DNA of 33,488 nucleotides from NCBI RefSeq assembly GCF_000772965.1, contig NZ_JPVQ01000036.1, positions 1 through 33,488 on the forward strand. Direction: 5' to 3'. The DNA comes from Ureibacillus massiliensis 4400831 = CIP 108448 = CCUG 49529 (GTDB lineage Bacteria > Bacillota > Bacilli > Bacillales_A > Planococcaceae). Under the pieces are notes generated by a model. It had not been told where the DNA came from, did no database searches, and was given only the letters and a program-made list of their open reading frames with translations. Position numbers and translations under genes: made by a program. This document shows, in pieces, positions 1 through 8,247 of the stretch (position 1 is its first letter; every line of letters begins with the position of its first letter).

Positions 1-201
1 TCTTAACTGAATATAATATTATCATTTTTTGTCTTCTTATTATATAGCAATTCTGTTATTTCTCATTTAATAATTTTTAGCAATTTTAAACCATCTAAAC
101 TATTTTAAATCAAGAGCTTTTAAGTAGCAAATGGTTTTCTATCTTTAACATATGAAATTTTATAAATAAAGAATAGACATACACTAAAATGTCACTAAAA
201 T

Positions 202-1338
202 TTAAAAGATAAATTCTAACTTTTCTCCGACTAACTTTAACTTAGCTTTGCCCTTCTTTCCACTTTTCCAAGTAAAACGAATTTCTCGTGTTTCTTTTCC
301 TATGAGCAATTTCTTTACGTCAGTTGGAGTAATTTTACCTTTCATGATTGTTTTACTAATCGTAAATTTACATTCTTTGTTTGTACAATGATATACTTTA
401 AATGCCTCTATAACTGGTTTTCCACACTTTACGCATTTCCCAACCACATTCACTTGCTTTTCTTCAACTTGCATGTTTAATTCCATGAAACTGGAGGTTG
501 CTTGTTTAACAAAGTTGAGCATTTCTTGATAAAAGAAGCTAGAGCTTAATGTACCATCTACAATGTCCTTTAATTTTTTACTCCATACAGCTGTTAAAAC
601 CGGAGATACAATATCATGCTCTCCTATGCTGTTTATCACATCAATCCCAAATTGAGTAGCATAAAATGTTTTACCCTCTCGAGCAATCATTCCAATTGAA
701 ATCAGTTTTTCAATAATTTCAGCTCTAGTAGCTGAGGTTCCTATTCCTTCTGCGTCTTTTAAGACACGTTGCAATTCTTTATCTTCTACAAATCTTCCGG
801 CATGGTACATTGCATCTAACAGAGTACTATCGGTATACCGTGTAGGTGGTTCTGTTTGTTTTGAAAGGATATTACTTTTTTTTATTTTTAGCGCCATGTC
901 TTTTGTCAGATTCGGTAATGGTTGTTCTTGTTTTTTCCTAAAGTTTTCATAAAGAACACTATATCCTTTATCAATAACCATATTGCCATTTGCTTTAAAA
1001 AACTGATTGTTTGATTCTAGTATAACTGCCGTTTTGTCAATGACATATGGAGGCATGAAGATGGACATTAGTCTTTTAGCCACTAAGTGATAAATTTTTA
1101 ATTCATTTGGTGACAATTTTTTCTTACCAATGGCAACTTCCGTTAGGGTAATGGCATGGTGATCAGTAAGCTTTTTATCATCCACGTATTTTTTTGACTG
1201 CCTAACTGATTCAATATGCTTTTTATTTTGCAAAATAGAAGGAACAATCTCTTTATATTCTGGTAAGTTACATAATGATCCTAAATTGTTTTCAATCGTC
1301 TTTGCAAAATTCATCGGTAGATGCTTAGATTCTGTCCT
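202..1338 (-). pseudogene. topB: DNA topoisomerase III, C-terminal fragment (5'-truncated)
   Basis: The reading frame encodes the C-terminal half of a type IA topoisomerase of the TopB class. Visible landmarks are LTDHHAITLTE, the GIGTSATRAEII segment, and a terminal zinc-ribbon-like region with CVKCGKP and a later HCTNKEC. The first ATG is at 1314, but the same frame continues upstream as RTESKHLP (1315-1338). This matches the family's active-site context Y-P-R-T-[DE]-S, so homology breaks exactly where the catalytic tyrosine should be; the residue two before the Arg is Arg, not Tyr. The Toprim domain is absent and no ribosome binding site precedes the ATG. About 370 residues remain of a usual ~700, so the product cannot be an active topoisomerase. 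topB copies are frequent on conjugative elements and plasmids, so this may be a relic of one (inference). Confidence 0.85.
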
Positions 1339-1349
1339 GTATCTATAAA

Positions 1350-1396
1350 AAAGTGGACTTAATGAAAGTGGACTTAATGGAATAAGTTAATAAGTT
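1350..1396. repeat. Short tandem repeats at the topB break
   Basis: Two perfect 15-bp copies of AAAGTGGACTTAATG lie at 1350-1364 and 1365-1379. They are followed by two copies of AATAAGTT at 1381-1396. They sit directly beside the point where topB homology is lost, so they may mark a recombination or insertion/excision scar. No transposase is present. Confidence 0.6.
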
Positions 1397-1411
1397 AATA
1401 CTTATGTTTGA

Positions 1412-1440
1412 AAACACCTAATTTTAACAATTAGGTGTTT
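1412..1440. terminator. Perfect 12-bp hairpin, bidirectional terminator
   Basis: The arms AAACACCTAATT (1412-1423) and AATTAGGTGTTT (1429-1440) are perfect inverted repeats around a 5-nt loop. A-rich and T-rich ends on both sides suit rho-independent termination in either direction. It lies just downstream of the CDF remnant, which is read on the minus strand. Confidence 0.7.
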
Positions 1441-1554
1441 CCCTGATGATGTATCTACTAAAAGAAAATTGTCTTGCATTGTAATGTATGTTGAAAGTAA
1501 AACAATCGTAAGTACATTTGCCTTAATTATAAATGTTTTTCAAAATTTAATGTA

Positions 1555-2020
1555 CTATTTTATATCTGGCTCAACGTGGACATGAAAATCGTAATACACC
1601 ATAATCATCCATTAGAACTTTTTCTACTTTAGTGGCTATATCATGAGCTTCTTTAATATTTAACGTAGAATTAACAAGAATTACAGTATCAATAACTTCA
1701 TTATTGCCGTAATTTCTCCCTTTAATTTCTTTAATTCCTTTAACTTCATCTAAATTATTTATGGCTAATCGATAAATGAAGATTGTTTCGACATCAAATC
1801 CATCTGAAAGTTCATGTGATGCTTGTTTAAAAATATCCCATTCAGTTTTACATATTAAAAGCCCTACAGCAATAGCAGTTAACGTATCAAGCCAGGGCAT
1901 GTTAAGTTGAGAACCTAAAATACCTAACGCTGTCTCCATACTTACCCATGCATCCGAAAGGTTGTCTTTTGCGGTTGCCGTAACCGCTTTACTATTAATC
2001 TTATTTGCTAATCTTCTATT
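1555..2020 (-). pseudogene. Cation diffusion facilitator (CDF) transporter remnant, truncated and frameshifted
   Basis: The minus-strand frame reads RRLANKINSKAV, then AKDNLSDAWVSMETALG, then the C-terminal cytoplasmic domain of a CDF-family divalent-cation exporter. Two lesions are visible. First, the N-terminal four or so membrane helices are missing, because the frame loses homology at about 2018-2020, where the FRG fragment begins on the other strand. Second, near the C terminus the frame ends in YGVLRFSCPR. Removing one base of the GTATTACG run (around 1592-1594) restores the family's typical ending YDFHVHVEP, with a stop at 1555-1557. The ATG at 1939 is internal and has no ribosome binding site. 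It is a dead gene. The family exports zinc, iron, manganese or cobalt; the substrate cannot be read from what remains. Confidence 0.85.
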
Positions 2021-2620
2021 AGAAAAATTCGAGGTCTACCAACACCTAAAGAAATTTTAGTTAAGGATTTACCCAGTTATATACATTTATTTACAACTGG
2101 AGAATATGCAGATTTTTTTCTAAGAGGTGAACCAACAAATTACTACGAAACAACTTCTTCTGCTCTTAGAGATCATTCATTATCGTTTCTTGATATGCAA
2201 AATGAATTCAAACGGGAAGTTTGGCACAAGTTATCTATAGATGAAAGAATGCATTTCACAGCTTTTTCTCAACATCATGGCATTCCTACCAATCTCATAG
2301 ATATAACTACCTCTCCATTAGTAGCTTTGTATTTTGAATGTCAAAAATACACTAATCCAGCAGGTGAAAAAAACGATGAAAAACATGGTTTCGTGTATTT
2401 ATTAGAAAATAACCTTATAAACATTACAAATATAGTATCTAAACTTGAAAATGAAAATCTATTGGAGCATTTTGCTTATAATAAGGGCGATATATTTTGG
2501 GAGATGTATAATTTATTTAGGGATTTTGAAAAGAAAAAGCCTTTTCAATTTTATAAATATTTAAAAAAGTTAAATGAAAAACTTCTGTATAGTGACTATG
2601 ATAATATTGCTCTAATATAA
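2021..2620 (+). pseudogene. FRG-domain protein, 5'-truncated
   Basis: The frame is open from 2012, directly after the stop codon at 2009-2011, but has no ATG, GTG or TTG with a ribosome binding site before homology starts (RGLPTPKEIL from about 2030). It carries both hallmarks of the FRG domain: the FFLRGEP segment, and QHHGIPTNLIDITTSPLVAL, the conserved Q-H-x-G-x-P-T-x-L-x-D block. An internal ATG at 2195 leaves only 141 codons and skips the FLRG part, so it is unlikely to be the native start. FRG proteins are small, poorly characterised, often mobile accessory proteins, sometimes found near defence or toxin genes; no function is claimed. The break at its 5' end coincides with the break in the CDF gene, which suggests a single deletion or insertion joined two unrelated genes. 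Confidence 0.75.
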
Positions 2621-2668
2621 AGGAGAAATACACCAGCTAAGAATCCATACCGTTACTTAAGGGGTTAA

Positions 2669-2717
2669 TTAATTAAAAAGCCTACAACTTATATTAGGTT
2701 TGTAGGCTTTTAATTAA
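2669..2717. terminator. Long bidirectional terminator between convergent genes
   Basis: The arm at 2669-2687 (TTAATTAAAAAGCCTACAA) pairs with 2700-2717 (TTGTAGGCTTTTAATTAA), with one extra A in the 5' arm. A/T runs on both flanks make it functional in both directions. It separates the FRG fragment from the multicopper oxidase gene. Confidence 0.8.
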
Positions 2718-2789
2718 ATATGTTTCATTAAATCTTTTAGTTCTTTTATTTATAAAACTTTAGATTTTGCACTGTCTATATGAATAGGC

Positions 2790-4331
2790 TTAAATTACTT
2801 CAACTTGTCCCATCATACCATTCTCTTCATGTTCAAGAACGTGACAGTGGAACATGTAGATACCTTTATTATTAAATTTAACAGCTAGTTTCACTGTTTG
2901 GTCTGGTTCGATTGCAACAGTGTCTTTCCAACCTTGTAATTCTACAGGTGGCTCTTTCCCATCAATTGATACTATTTTAAATTGTGTTCCGTGGATATGG
3001 AATGGATGTGTCATGCCCCCCATTGCATCAGGTTTATTATAAATTTCCCAAATTTCTGTTTCACCTTGTTTTTGAGTAAAATCAATTCGGTTCATATCAA
3101 ATTGTTTGTCATTTATATATACCATTTCGCCCATTCCGAATAATTCAAGCTTTTTTGTAACTGGTAAATTTTTTTCTTCTTCTGTTACTACATAATCATT
3201 TAACGTTCTCGGAATTTCTATTGAATTTGTTTTTTGGACATCGATTTTAAATGGCAATAGGATAGAACCTGCCTCATTAACTAAGGCTACATTGCTAGAT
3301 GCATCATATTCAGAAAAATCAACGATAATTTCTGCACGTTCACCTGGTGTTAATGTAATTTCTGACATCTCAGTTGGTTCATTTAGGAATCCACCATCTG
3401 TAGCAATTTGCAGGAATGTATCTCCTGTGTTTAATTTAAACGTATATTTACGTGCATTAGATCCGTTCAATAAACGTAAGCGTACTTTCTCTTTTCCTAC
3501 TGTCAGATTAGGATTAAGAGTTCCGTTTACTAACATTGTGTCACCAATTGTTCCGTCTTCGTTACGCACAGCTTGATAATCAAATTGTTTACCCTCATTA
3601 AATTGTTTGTCTTGGAATATTAGTGGGAAATCATTTACTCCATATTCATCAGGTAATCCTAGGCTTTTAGAGTTTTCATCTTCCACATAAATCAACCCTG
3701 CTAATCCTTTGTATACTTGTTCAGCTGTAGCACCTTCAGGATGTGGATGGAACCAAAGAGTTGACGCACCTTGATTAACAGTAAATTTTACATCTTCTGA
3801 TTCACCTGGTTCTAGTATTTGATGTGGTCCTCCATCGCCTTCACCTGGAATATCAACTCCATGCCAATGGAATGTCGTTGGTTCAGATAATTGATTTTTT
3901 GTTCTGAATGTTACTGTATCACCTTTATTAACACGAATAACAGGGCCTAAGAATGAACCATTATATCCATATGTATTAGTTTGGATACCATCAAAGAATT
4001 CAGTTTTCCCTTGTTGAGCAGTGATATCAACAATTCCATCTTTAGGTTCAACTAATGGTGGAAGCGCTAGTTCGTTTTCTCCTGTAGAATCATTTAATTC
4101 TAATGGATTAGTATGACTAGCATGGCCGTTTTCCGCATCCATTCCTTCCATATTCATCATTTCTTCTTCGGACATGTTTGAATGATCCATACCCTCCATG
4201 TCCATCATTTCCTCTTCAGACATATTGGAATGATCCATTTCTTCAGAATCTGAATTTGTATTACTTGCACTACAACCTCCAGCAATTACAGCACTTGCTA
4301 TTAATGCAGTCATCCATAACTTGGATTTCAT
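2790..4331 (-). CDS. Multicopper oxidase lipoprotein (CueO/laccase-like)
   Basis: A 513-residue secreted lipoprotein whose signal peptide ends in a lipobox (AGGC, Cys20), so it should be anchored on the outer face of the membrane. All four copper-ligand blocks of three-domain multicopper oxidases are visible: HWHG, WFHPHPEG, HPFHIHG and HCHVLEHEENGM. The set supplies the type-1 and the trinuclear copper sites. The family oxidises Cu(I) or phenolic/metal substrates with O2, and in copper islands usually acts as a cuprous oxidase. Between lipobox and enzyme is a Met/His/Asp/Glu-rich spacer with two 16-residue repeats, likely a weak Cu(I)-binding tether. The start is fixed by AGGGAGG eight bases upstream. 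Its promoter (-10 at 4365-4370) is preceded by the tandem operator at 4375-4396, shared with five other loci here. Confidence 0.95.
   Translation of the reverse strand: MKSKLWMTALIASAVIAGGCSASNTNSDSEEMDHSNMSEEEMMDMEGMDHSNMSEEEMMNMEGMDAENGHASHTNPLELNDSTGENELALPPLVEPKDGIVDITAQQGKTEFFDGIQTNTYGYNGSFLGPVIRVNKGDTVTFRTKNQLSEPTTFHWHGVDIPGEGDGGPHQILEPGESEDVKFTVNQGASTLWFHPHPEGATAEQVYKGLAGLIYVEDENSKSLGLPDEYGVNDFPLIFQDKQFNEGKQFDYQAVRNEDGTIGDTMLVNGTLNPNLTVGKEKVRLRLLNGSNARKYTFKLNTGDTFLQIATDGGFLNEPTEMSEITLTPGERAEIIVDFSEYDASSNVALVNEAGSILLPFKIDVQKTNSIEIPRTLNDYVVTEEEKNLPVTKKLELFGMGEMVYINDKQFDMNRIDFTQKQGETEIWEIYNKPDAMGGMTHPFHIHGTQFKIVSIDGKEPPVELQGWKDTVAIEPDQTVKLAVKFNNKGIYMFHCHVLEHEENGMMGQVEVI
4143..4238 (-). 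repeat. In-gene 48-bp tandem repeat encoding a Met-rich motif
   Basis: Two in-frame 16-codon units encode residues 32-47 and 48-63 of the multicopper oxidase. Each unit reads MDHSNMSEEEMM[D/N]MEG and the two differ by one residue. The GMDHSNM core also occurs in the YdhK lipoprotein at 11556-12185, so the motif is shared by two surface proteins of the same predicted regulon. Confidence 0.85.
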
Positions 4332-4364
4332 ACTGATTCCTCCCTAAAATTTGATTACAATCAA

Positions 4365-4396
4365 AATGTAACAAATAATTATGGAGAAATTATGCA
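4365..4396 (-). promoter_or_regulatory. Tandem 11-bp operator plus -10, site A (multicopper oxidase)
   Basis: In the direction of the gene, half-site TGCATAATTTC is followed directly by half-site TCCATAATTAT (4375-4396), then 4 bp, then the -10-like hexamer TACATT (4365-4370). No good -35 box is present; the repeat occupies that place. The 22 + 4 + 6 geometry recurs before five other genes. A transcript would start about 27 bases before the ATG at 4331. Confidence 0.75.
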
Positions 4397-4430
4397 CATA
4401 TCAAACTATGATAAAGGAGATTTTATCAAG

Positions 4431-4462
4431 TTCATAAAAAATTCATAATGTAATTTAAATTA
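4431..4462 (+). promoter_or_regulatory. Possible divergent copy of the tandem operator, site G (SpoIIP-like gene)
   Basis: On the plus strand TTCATAAAAAA is followed directly by TTCATAATGTA (4431-4452), an 11-bp-period direct repeat of TTCATAA. Four bases later comes AAATTA, or TAAATT one base earlier, as a poor -10. It matches the period and the CATAA core but not the rest of the consensus, so it is weaker than sites A-F. If real, it would couple the amidase gene to the divergent oxidase gene. Confidence 0.35.
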
Positions 4463-4565
4463 TAGTGAGTAATATTACTAACGGTAAATATTACAAATCC
4501 ATTTATTTTTACACTTATATAAATAATAGGTAACCCTCACACATATAGTTGTTTGAGGTGAATAA

Positions 4566-5393
4566 ATGATGCAATATAAACTAGTCTTCTTTATTGGATT
4601 CTTTTTACTATTATTTCTATCACCGATAATTGCAAGTTCTTTTAGTATAACTCAGGAAGTAGCAGTTGAAGAGCAGCAATCACCTAAAAAACTTGTGTTA
4701 GCTCCTACAACGACTACTGTACCTCTTAATACTTTGGAACCGACAATATCAAAGAATGTGTTGTTGCTTTTTACACATTCCCATGAAGCTTTTATTCCCA
4801 TAGTTAAAAATATAAGTGGAGAAAAAGCTGTTTATCACTCAAACTCAAACATTACTGAATTTGAAGAAATTATAAAAATGCACTTTAACGTTAATTCCCT
4901 AAACACAAAATTTCTTAACTTTGATACAATGGATGAATTAAAAAAAACAAATCGCACATTCTCAGAAGCTTATGATGTTGTACGACCTCATCTTTCAAAC
5001 GAAATCCAAAATAATACCTATGATCTAATCATTGACCTACATAGAGACTCAGCTTCTAAAGATATATCAACGCTTACTTATAAGGATCAGACCTATGGAA
5101 AACTCTATTTTGTTGTAGGAGAAGATAATCCAAACTACTTAATTAATCAGTCATATGCCAAAAAAATCTCTGATAAATTGAATGAGTTGGTGCCTGGAAT
5201 ATCACGCGGTGTAATAGGTAAAAAAGGGGAACATGTTGACGGTATATATAATCAAGATTTAGCTAATAATATGGTTTTGATAGAACTTGGAGGTATTGAG
5301 AATACAGAGGAAGAGATTAATCGTACGATTTCTGTACTCGCACAAGCAATCTCTATAGTTTTACAAGATGATTCATCTGTTGAAACAAATTAA
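4566..5393 (+). CDS. SpoIIP-family N-acetylmuramoyl-L-alanine amidase, short form
   Basis: A 275-residue protein with an N-terminal membrane/signal segment (residues 4-24), a short linker, and a SpoIIP amidase domain. Visible family blocks are LLFTHSHEAF, DLHRDSASK and VLIELGGIENTEEE; the His and Glu residues in these are the expected metal and catalytic ligands. SpoIIP works with SpoIID to degrade septal peptidoglycan during engulfment in sporulating cells. This copy is clearly shorter than the sporulation enzyme of Bacillus subtilis (about 400 residues) and has no gpr or spoIIP-type neighbours. It may therefore be a paralogue used in another wall-remodelling setting. Translation starts at ATG ATG after GAGGTGAATAA. 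It is divergent from the multicopper oxidase. Confidence 0.85.
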   Translation: MMQYKLVFFIGFFLLLFLSPIIASSFSITQEVAVEEQQSPKKLVLAPTTTTVPLNTLEPTISKNVLLLFTHSHEAFIPIVKNISGEKAVYHSNSNITEFEEIIKMHFNVNSLNTKFLNFDTMDELKKTNRTFSEAYDVVRPHLSNEIQNNTYDLIIDLHRDSASKDISTLTYKDQTYGKLYFVVGEDNPNYLINQSYAKKISDKLNELVPGISRGVIGKKGEHVDGIYNQDLANNMVLIELGGIENTEEEINRTISVLAQAISIVLQDDSSVETN

Positions 5394-5476
5394 TTGAAGA
5401 GACTTGTAGACTTGTATCACTATTTAATAAGTTTGAATATATAGTTTTTATAAAAGTATGTTCATTTTGTTCTAAT

Positions 5477-5506
5477 TTCTTCCGCAATCGGTCGATTGCG
5501 GAAGAA
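5477..5506. terminator. Perfect 13-bp hairpin downstream of the SpoIIP-like gene
   Basis: TTCTTCCGCAATC (5477-5489) pairs perfectly with GATTGCGGAAGAA (5494-5506) around a GGTC loop. There is no clear U-tract, so it could be a terminator with a weak tail or a dispersed palindromic repeat. Related AACAATC-type sequences occur near 20097 and 21297. Confidence 0.55.
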
Positions 5507-5546
5507 CAATTACATTGTTTATTAAGCGTTCGTTAGCACAGATATT

Positions 5547-5672
5547 TTAGATTGATTTCTTAATATGAGTAATACAAAATTCCCCACGAGCTTTTAATAT
5601 TAATATAGTTGGCCTTTTCCAACCATTATAATAAATTCCATAGTTTTCCACATCCTTTACCAAATTATCCAT
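5547..5672 (-). CDS. Possible small protein, 41 aa, unrecognised
   Basis: An ATG at 5672 is preceded at good spacing by AGGGGT (AGGGGTAAATGTC then ATG). It opens 41 codons beginning MDNLVKDVENYGIYYNGWK and ending HIKKSI before a TAA. The composition is ordinary for a soluble, basic, mixed alpha/beta peptide, with no signal or membrane segment. I do not recognise the family. It may be a genuine small gene or the tail or head of a lost one. The ribosome binding site is the main support. Confidence 0.35.
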   Translation of the reverse strand: MDNLVKDVENYGIYYNGWKRPTILILKARGEFCITHIKKSI

Positions 5673-6152
5673 GACATTTACCCCTGTCTCTTTTCTTTTA
5701 TAGAAATAACTCCATATTTACCTACAATCTCTCATTTTGAATTGCCTAATGATATCCCTTGCTCTGAATGCGTTGTGCCTGTTTTACATAGAATAACTTT
5801 GTACTTGTCAAACGTTGAATAAATATCCCAATATTATTTCTATTAATTTAAATAATTAGGAAACGCTACTATAAAAATATATAGAGAAATAATATAGCCC
5901 CCATCCCAAAAGAGACGAGAGCTACCCGGCGTTGCCCACAGTAAATAAGTAAGACAGGAGAAATCCAATCTACTAATAAAGAAACGACTTTTTATCCGTC
6001 CAAAATTTACTTAACCATCTACTCTGATTCTCTATTATGGATTCAAATAAGTCTATTTTAGCTTCCTCGAACTTGCTAACTCTCTTAAATAAACTTACTT
6101 GTTACTACTTCCTATCATTGATTTAACAATTTTGAAAATCAACGATACCATA
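5673..6152. other. Gene-poor stretch with a GC-richer patch
   Basis: No intact gene is seen. Around 5895-5960 the DNA is visibly richer in G/C than its surroundings. The minus strand there has an open stretch (about 5865-5985) that would encode a hydrophobic peptide containing RRVALVSFGMGAILF before a stop, but it has no start codon. It may be the tail of a decayed membrane-protein gene. No RNA motif was recognised. Confidence 0.4.
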
Positions 6153-6758
6153 CTATATGGAATTTACTGTTGTACGCGAAGACTTTGTGTAATCATTTAC
6201 CATGTTAATAAAATATTGAAGTACACGTACATCTTCTGTTAACTCGGGATGAAAAGAGCAGCCTAAAAATTGACCATCTTTTGCAAGAACAATTCGATTT
6301 TCAAATGTTGCTAGTATTTCAACATTATCACCGGTAGATACTATATGTGGCGCTCGAATAAAAACTGCTGGAATATCGTCACCTATTGATGGAATCGATA
6401 ATTCAACTTCAAAACTATCCAATTGTCGACCAAAAGAATTTCTTTCTACCACAACATCCATTATGCCGAGATGAGATTTTTCGAAACCTGTAATCTTTTT
6501 TGCTAATAATATAAGTCCAGCACAGGTCCCAAACGTCGGTATTCCCTGCTGTGCCAATGTTTGTATTGGCTTCAATAAGCGGTAGCGATCTAACAGTTTA
6601 CGCATTGTTGTACTTTCACCACCAGGTAAAATTAGACCGTCAAGACCATTCAAATCTTCAATTGTTTTTATTGCAATAGCTTCACAACCAAGTAATTCAA
6701 TATGTCGAATATGCTCTCTTACTGCACCTTGTAATGCTAGGACCCCTATTTTTGTCAT
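6153..6758 (-). CDS. pdxT: Pyridoxal 5'-phosphate synthase glutaminase subunit PdxT
   Basis: A class I glutamine amidotransferase of about 200 residues. It releases ammonia from glutamine and passes it to PdxS for deoxyxylulose-5-phosphate-independent vitamin B6 synthesis. Seen in the sequence: the GGEST block, the nucleophile elbow FGTCAGL with the catalytic Cys, and the C-terminal SFHPELTED supplying His and Glu. The start chosen is the ATG at 6758 ([11 protein letters not shown]), which follows GGGG with an 8-base spacing and gives the usual family N terminus. An ATG 30 bases upstream lies inside pdxS. The gene follows the pdxS stop by one base, so the two are translationally coupled. The pair looks intact. 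It has no evident link to copper and may be ordinary chromosomal sequence flanking the metal genes. Confidence 0.96.
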   Translation of the reverse strand: MTKIGVLALQGAVREHIRHIELLGCEAIAIKTIEDLNGLDGLILPGGESTTMRKLLDRYRLLKPIQTLAQQGIPTFGTCAGLILLAKKITGFEKSHLGIMDVVVERNSFGRQLDSFEVELSIPSIGDDIPAVFIRAPHIVSTGDNVEILATFENRIVLAKDGQFLGCSFHPELTEDVRVLQYFINMVNDYTKSSRTTVNSI

Positions 6759-6759
6759 A

Positions 6760-7644
6760 TTACCAACCCCGCTCTTGCATACGTTCACTTACATCTAGTG
6801 TAGCAATGTCAATTCCCTTCATCGGTGTTCCAAGTTCCTTCGAAATTTCAGCAATAAGTTTATAGTCTTTGTAATGTGTTGTTGCTTCGACAATTGCCCG
6901 TGCAAATTTCTCAGGATTTTCTGATTTAAATATACCGGAACCAACAAACACTCCATCTGCTCCCAGTTCCATCATTAGCGCTGCATCTGCAGGTGTTGCA
7001 ACACCACCCGCAGCGAAATTTACAACTGGTAAACGACCTAACCTTTTAATTTCCAATAGTAATTCAAATGGTGCTCCCAAATTTTTTGCTTCTGTCATTA
7101 ATTCACCCTTACTCATACCAACCACACGACGTACTTGTGCGTTTACTTCGCGAATATGACGAACTGCTTCTACAATGTTGCCCGTACCTGGTTCACCTTT
7201 TGTACGAAGCATAGAAGCCCCTTCTCCAATACGTCGTGCTGCTTCTCCTAGGTTACGGCACCCACAAACAAATGGCACGGTAAAATCACTCTTAAGCAAG
7301 TGGAATTCCTCATCAGCAGGTGTTAAAACTTCACTTTCATCAATATAATCAACACCCATTGACTCTAACACGCGTGCTTCTACAATGTGACCAATACGTG
7401 CTTTTGCCATAACAGGAATTGTTACTGCATCCATTACTTCTTCAATAATTCGAGGATCAGCCATACGAGCAACACCGCCAGCTTTTCGAATATCCGATGG
7501 TACTCGTTCTAGTGCCATTACTGCCACTGCTCCCGCTGCCTCTGCAATTTTTGCTTGTTCTGCATTAATGACGTCCATAATAACGCCGCCCTTTTGCATT
7601 TCTGCCATTCCACGTTTGACCCTATCAGTTCCAACTTGTACCAT
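6760..7644 (-). CDS. pdxS: Pyridoxal 5'-phosphate synthase, synthase subunit PdxS
   Basis: The (beta/alpha)8 synthase builds pyridoxal phosphate from ribose-5-phosphate, glyceraldehyde-3-phosphate and ammonia delivered by PdxT. The sequence is near the family norm over its whole length. Landmarks include [17 protein letters not shown] near the N terminus, [24 protein letters not shown] with the substrate-binding lysine, [17 protein letters not shown] and [11 protein letters not shown]. The start chosen is the ATG at 7644 ([13 protein letters not shown]), eight bases after GGGGG; two in-frame ATGs upstream overlap that ribosome binding site. A TATAAT-rich segment at about 7663-7683 is a likely -10. 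A divergent MocR-type PdxR regulator, common beside pdxST in other genera, was not found upstream. Confidence 0.97.
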   Translation of the reverse strand: MVQVGTDRVKRGMAEMQKGGVIMDVINAEQAKIAEAAGAVAVMALERVPSDIRKAGGVARMADPRIIEEVMDAVTIPVMAKARIGHIVEARVLESMGVDYIDESEVLTPADEEFHLLKSDFTVPFVCGCRNLGEAARRIGEGASMLRTKGEPGTGNIVEAVRHIREVNAQVRRVVGMSKGELMTEAKNLGAPFELLLEIKRLGRLPVVNFAAGGVATPADAALMMELGADGVFVGSGIFKSENPEKFARAIVEATTHYKDYKLIAEISKELGTPMKGIDIATLDVSERMQERGW

Positions 7645-7858
7645 TAACATAACCCCCATTCCTATTATAATTTTTATTATAATGAAGATTGACTACATAA
7701 AAAGAGCCAATTTCCTAAAATTTTACATGGTCAGTTGGAGGTGACAACTTATAAATCTGCAACAATATGTTTAAAAGGACTCGATATTCTAGACATATAA
7801 ACCTGATTTATTAATACAATCTTTTCAATCAGTCTTCAACTGTGAAATAAATTAAAAA

Positions 7859-7916
7859 GAATCCTTTTCTGTTAAGTTTAAGCAACTACGAAATAACCAC
7901 AGAAGGAAGGATCCTT
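7859..7916 (-). terminator. Imperfect hairpin followed by T-run, end of the decayed cop operon
   Basis: Read on the minus strand, the arm at 7899-7916 (GGATCCTTCCTTCTGT core) pairs with 7859-7872 (ACAGAAAAGGATTC), with a small bulge and one mismatch, and is followed by TTTTTAATTT. It would end transcripts coming from the orphan copZ and its broken neighbours, ahead of pdxST. Confidence 0.5.
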
Positions 7917-8053
7917 ATAATAGCATTTAATTGTCAAATGATGGAGGTGCATTATCCTCGAAAAAAGGTGAGAGTTTTCGTAAATATGAAGAAAAAAACA
8001 GGCTTTTCGAAAACATTGGCAAGCCATTCATGTTTATAAAATAACAAAAATTT

Positions 8054-8152
8054 TGCTTTGTTCTTCACCTTCCATGCTACTTAGCACTTTTTTCTATACT
8101 TGCTTCACAAGGTGCTCAAGTCATACCTGTTATTTGTAGACTTGTTTCTAAT
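8054..8152 (-). pseudogene. copA remnant (N-terminal metal-binding domain), heavily mutated
   Basis: About 100 bp on the minus strand read ETSLQITGMT, a stop, APCEASIEKSAK, a stop, then HGR-GEEQS. This aligns with the start of the intact CopA encoded here at 29754-32171 ([31 protein letters not shown]). DNA similarity begins around GAAACAAG and ends after the GAGCAAG-like segment; beyond that no copA homology is seen. Both metal-binding cysteines of the first domain region are lost or displaced and two stops interrupt it. It lies directly downstream of copZ, as copA does in the intact operon, so it marks a dead duplicate of csoR-copZ-copA. Confidence 0.8.
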
Positions 8153-8247
8153 TCACTACCCAACTTGCCTTCACTCTATTTAGCATACCACTACGGAGTA
8201 TAAACTTTAAGAAGAAATACAGTGCTAATGAAGCACCCTATATCTTT

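Noticed and set aside
2195-2620. FRG protein as an intact gene starting at the internal ATG
   Set aside because: The conserved FFLRGEP block lies upstream of that ATG in the same frame, so the ATG is internal to a truncated gene.
3292-3576. Plus-strand open frame opposite the multicopper oxidase
   Set aside because: It overlaps a well-conserved enzyme gene completely, has no ribosome binding site and no family resemblance.
7741-7800. Possible divergent pdxR start after GGAGGTGACA upstream of pdxS
   Set aside because: The frame closes after about 19 codons and shows no GntR/MocR similarity.
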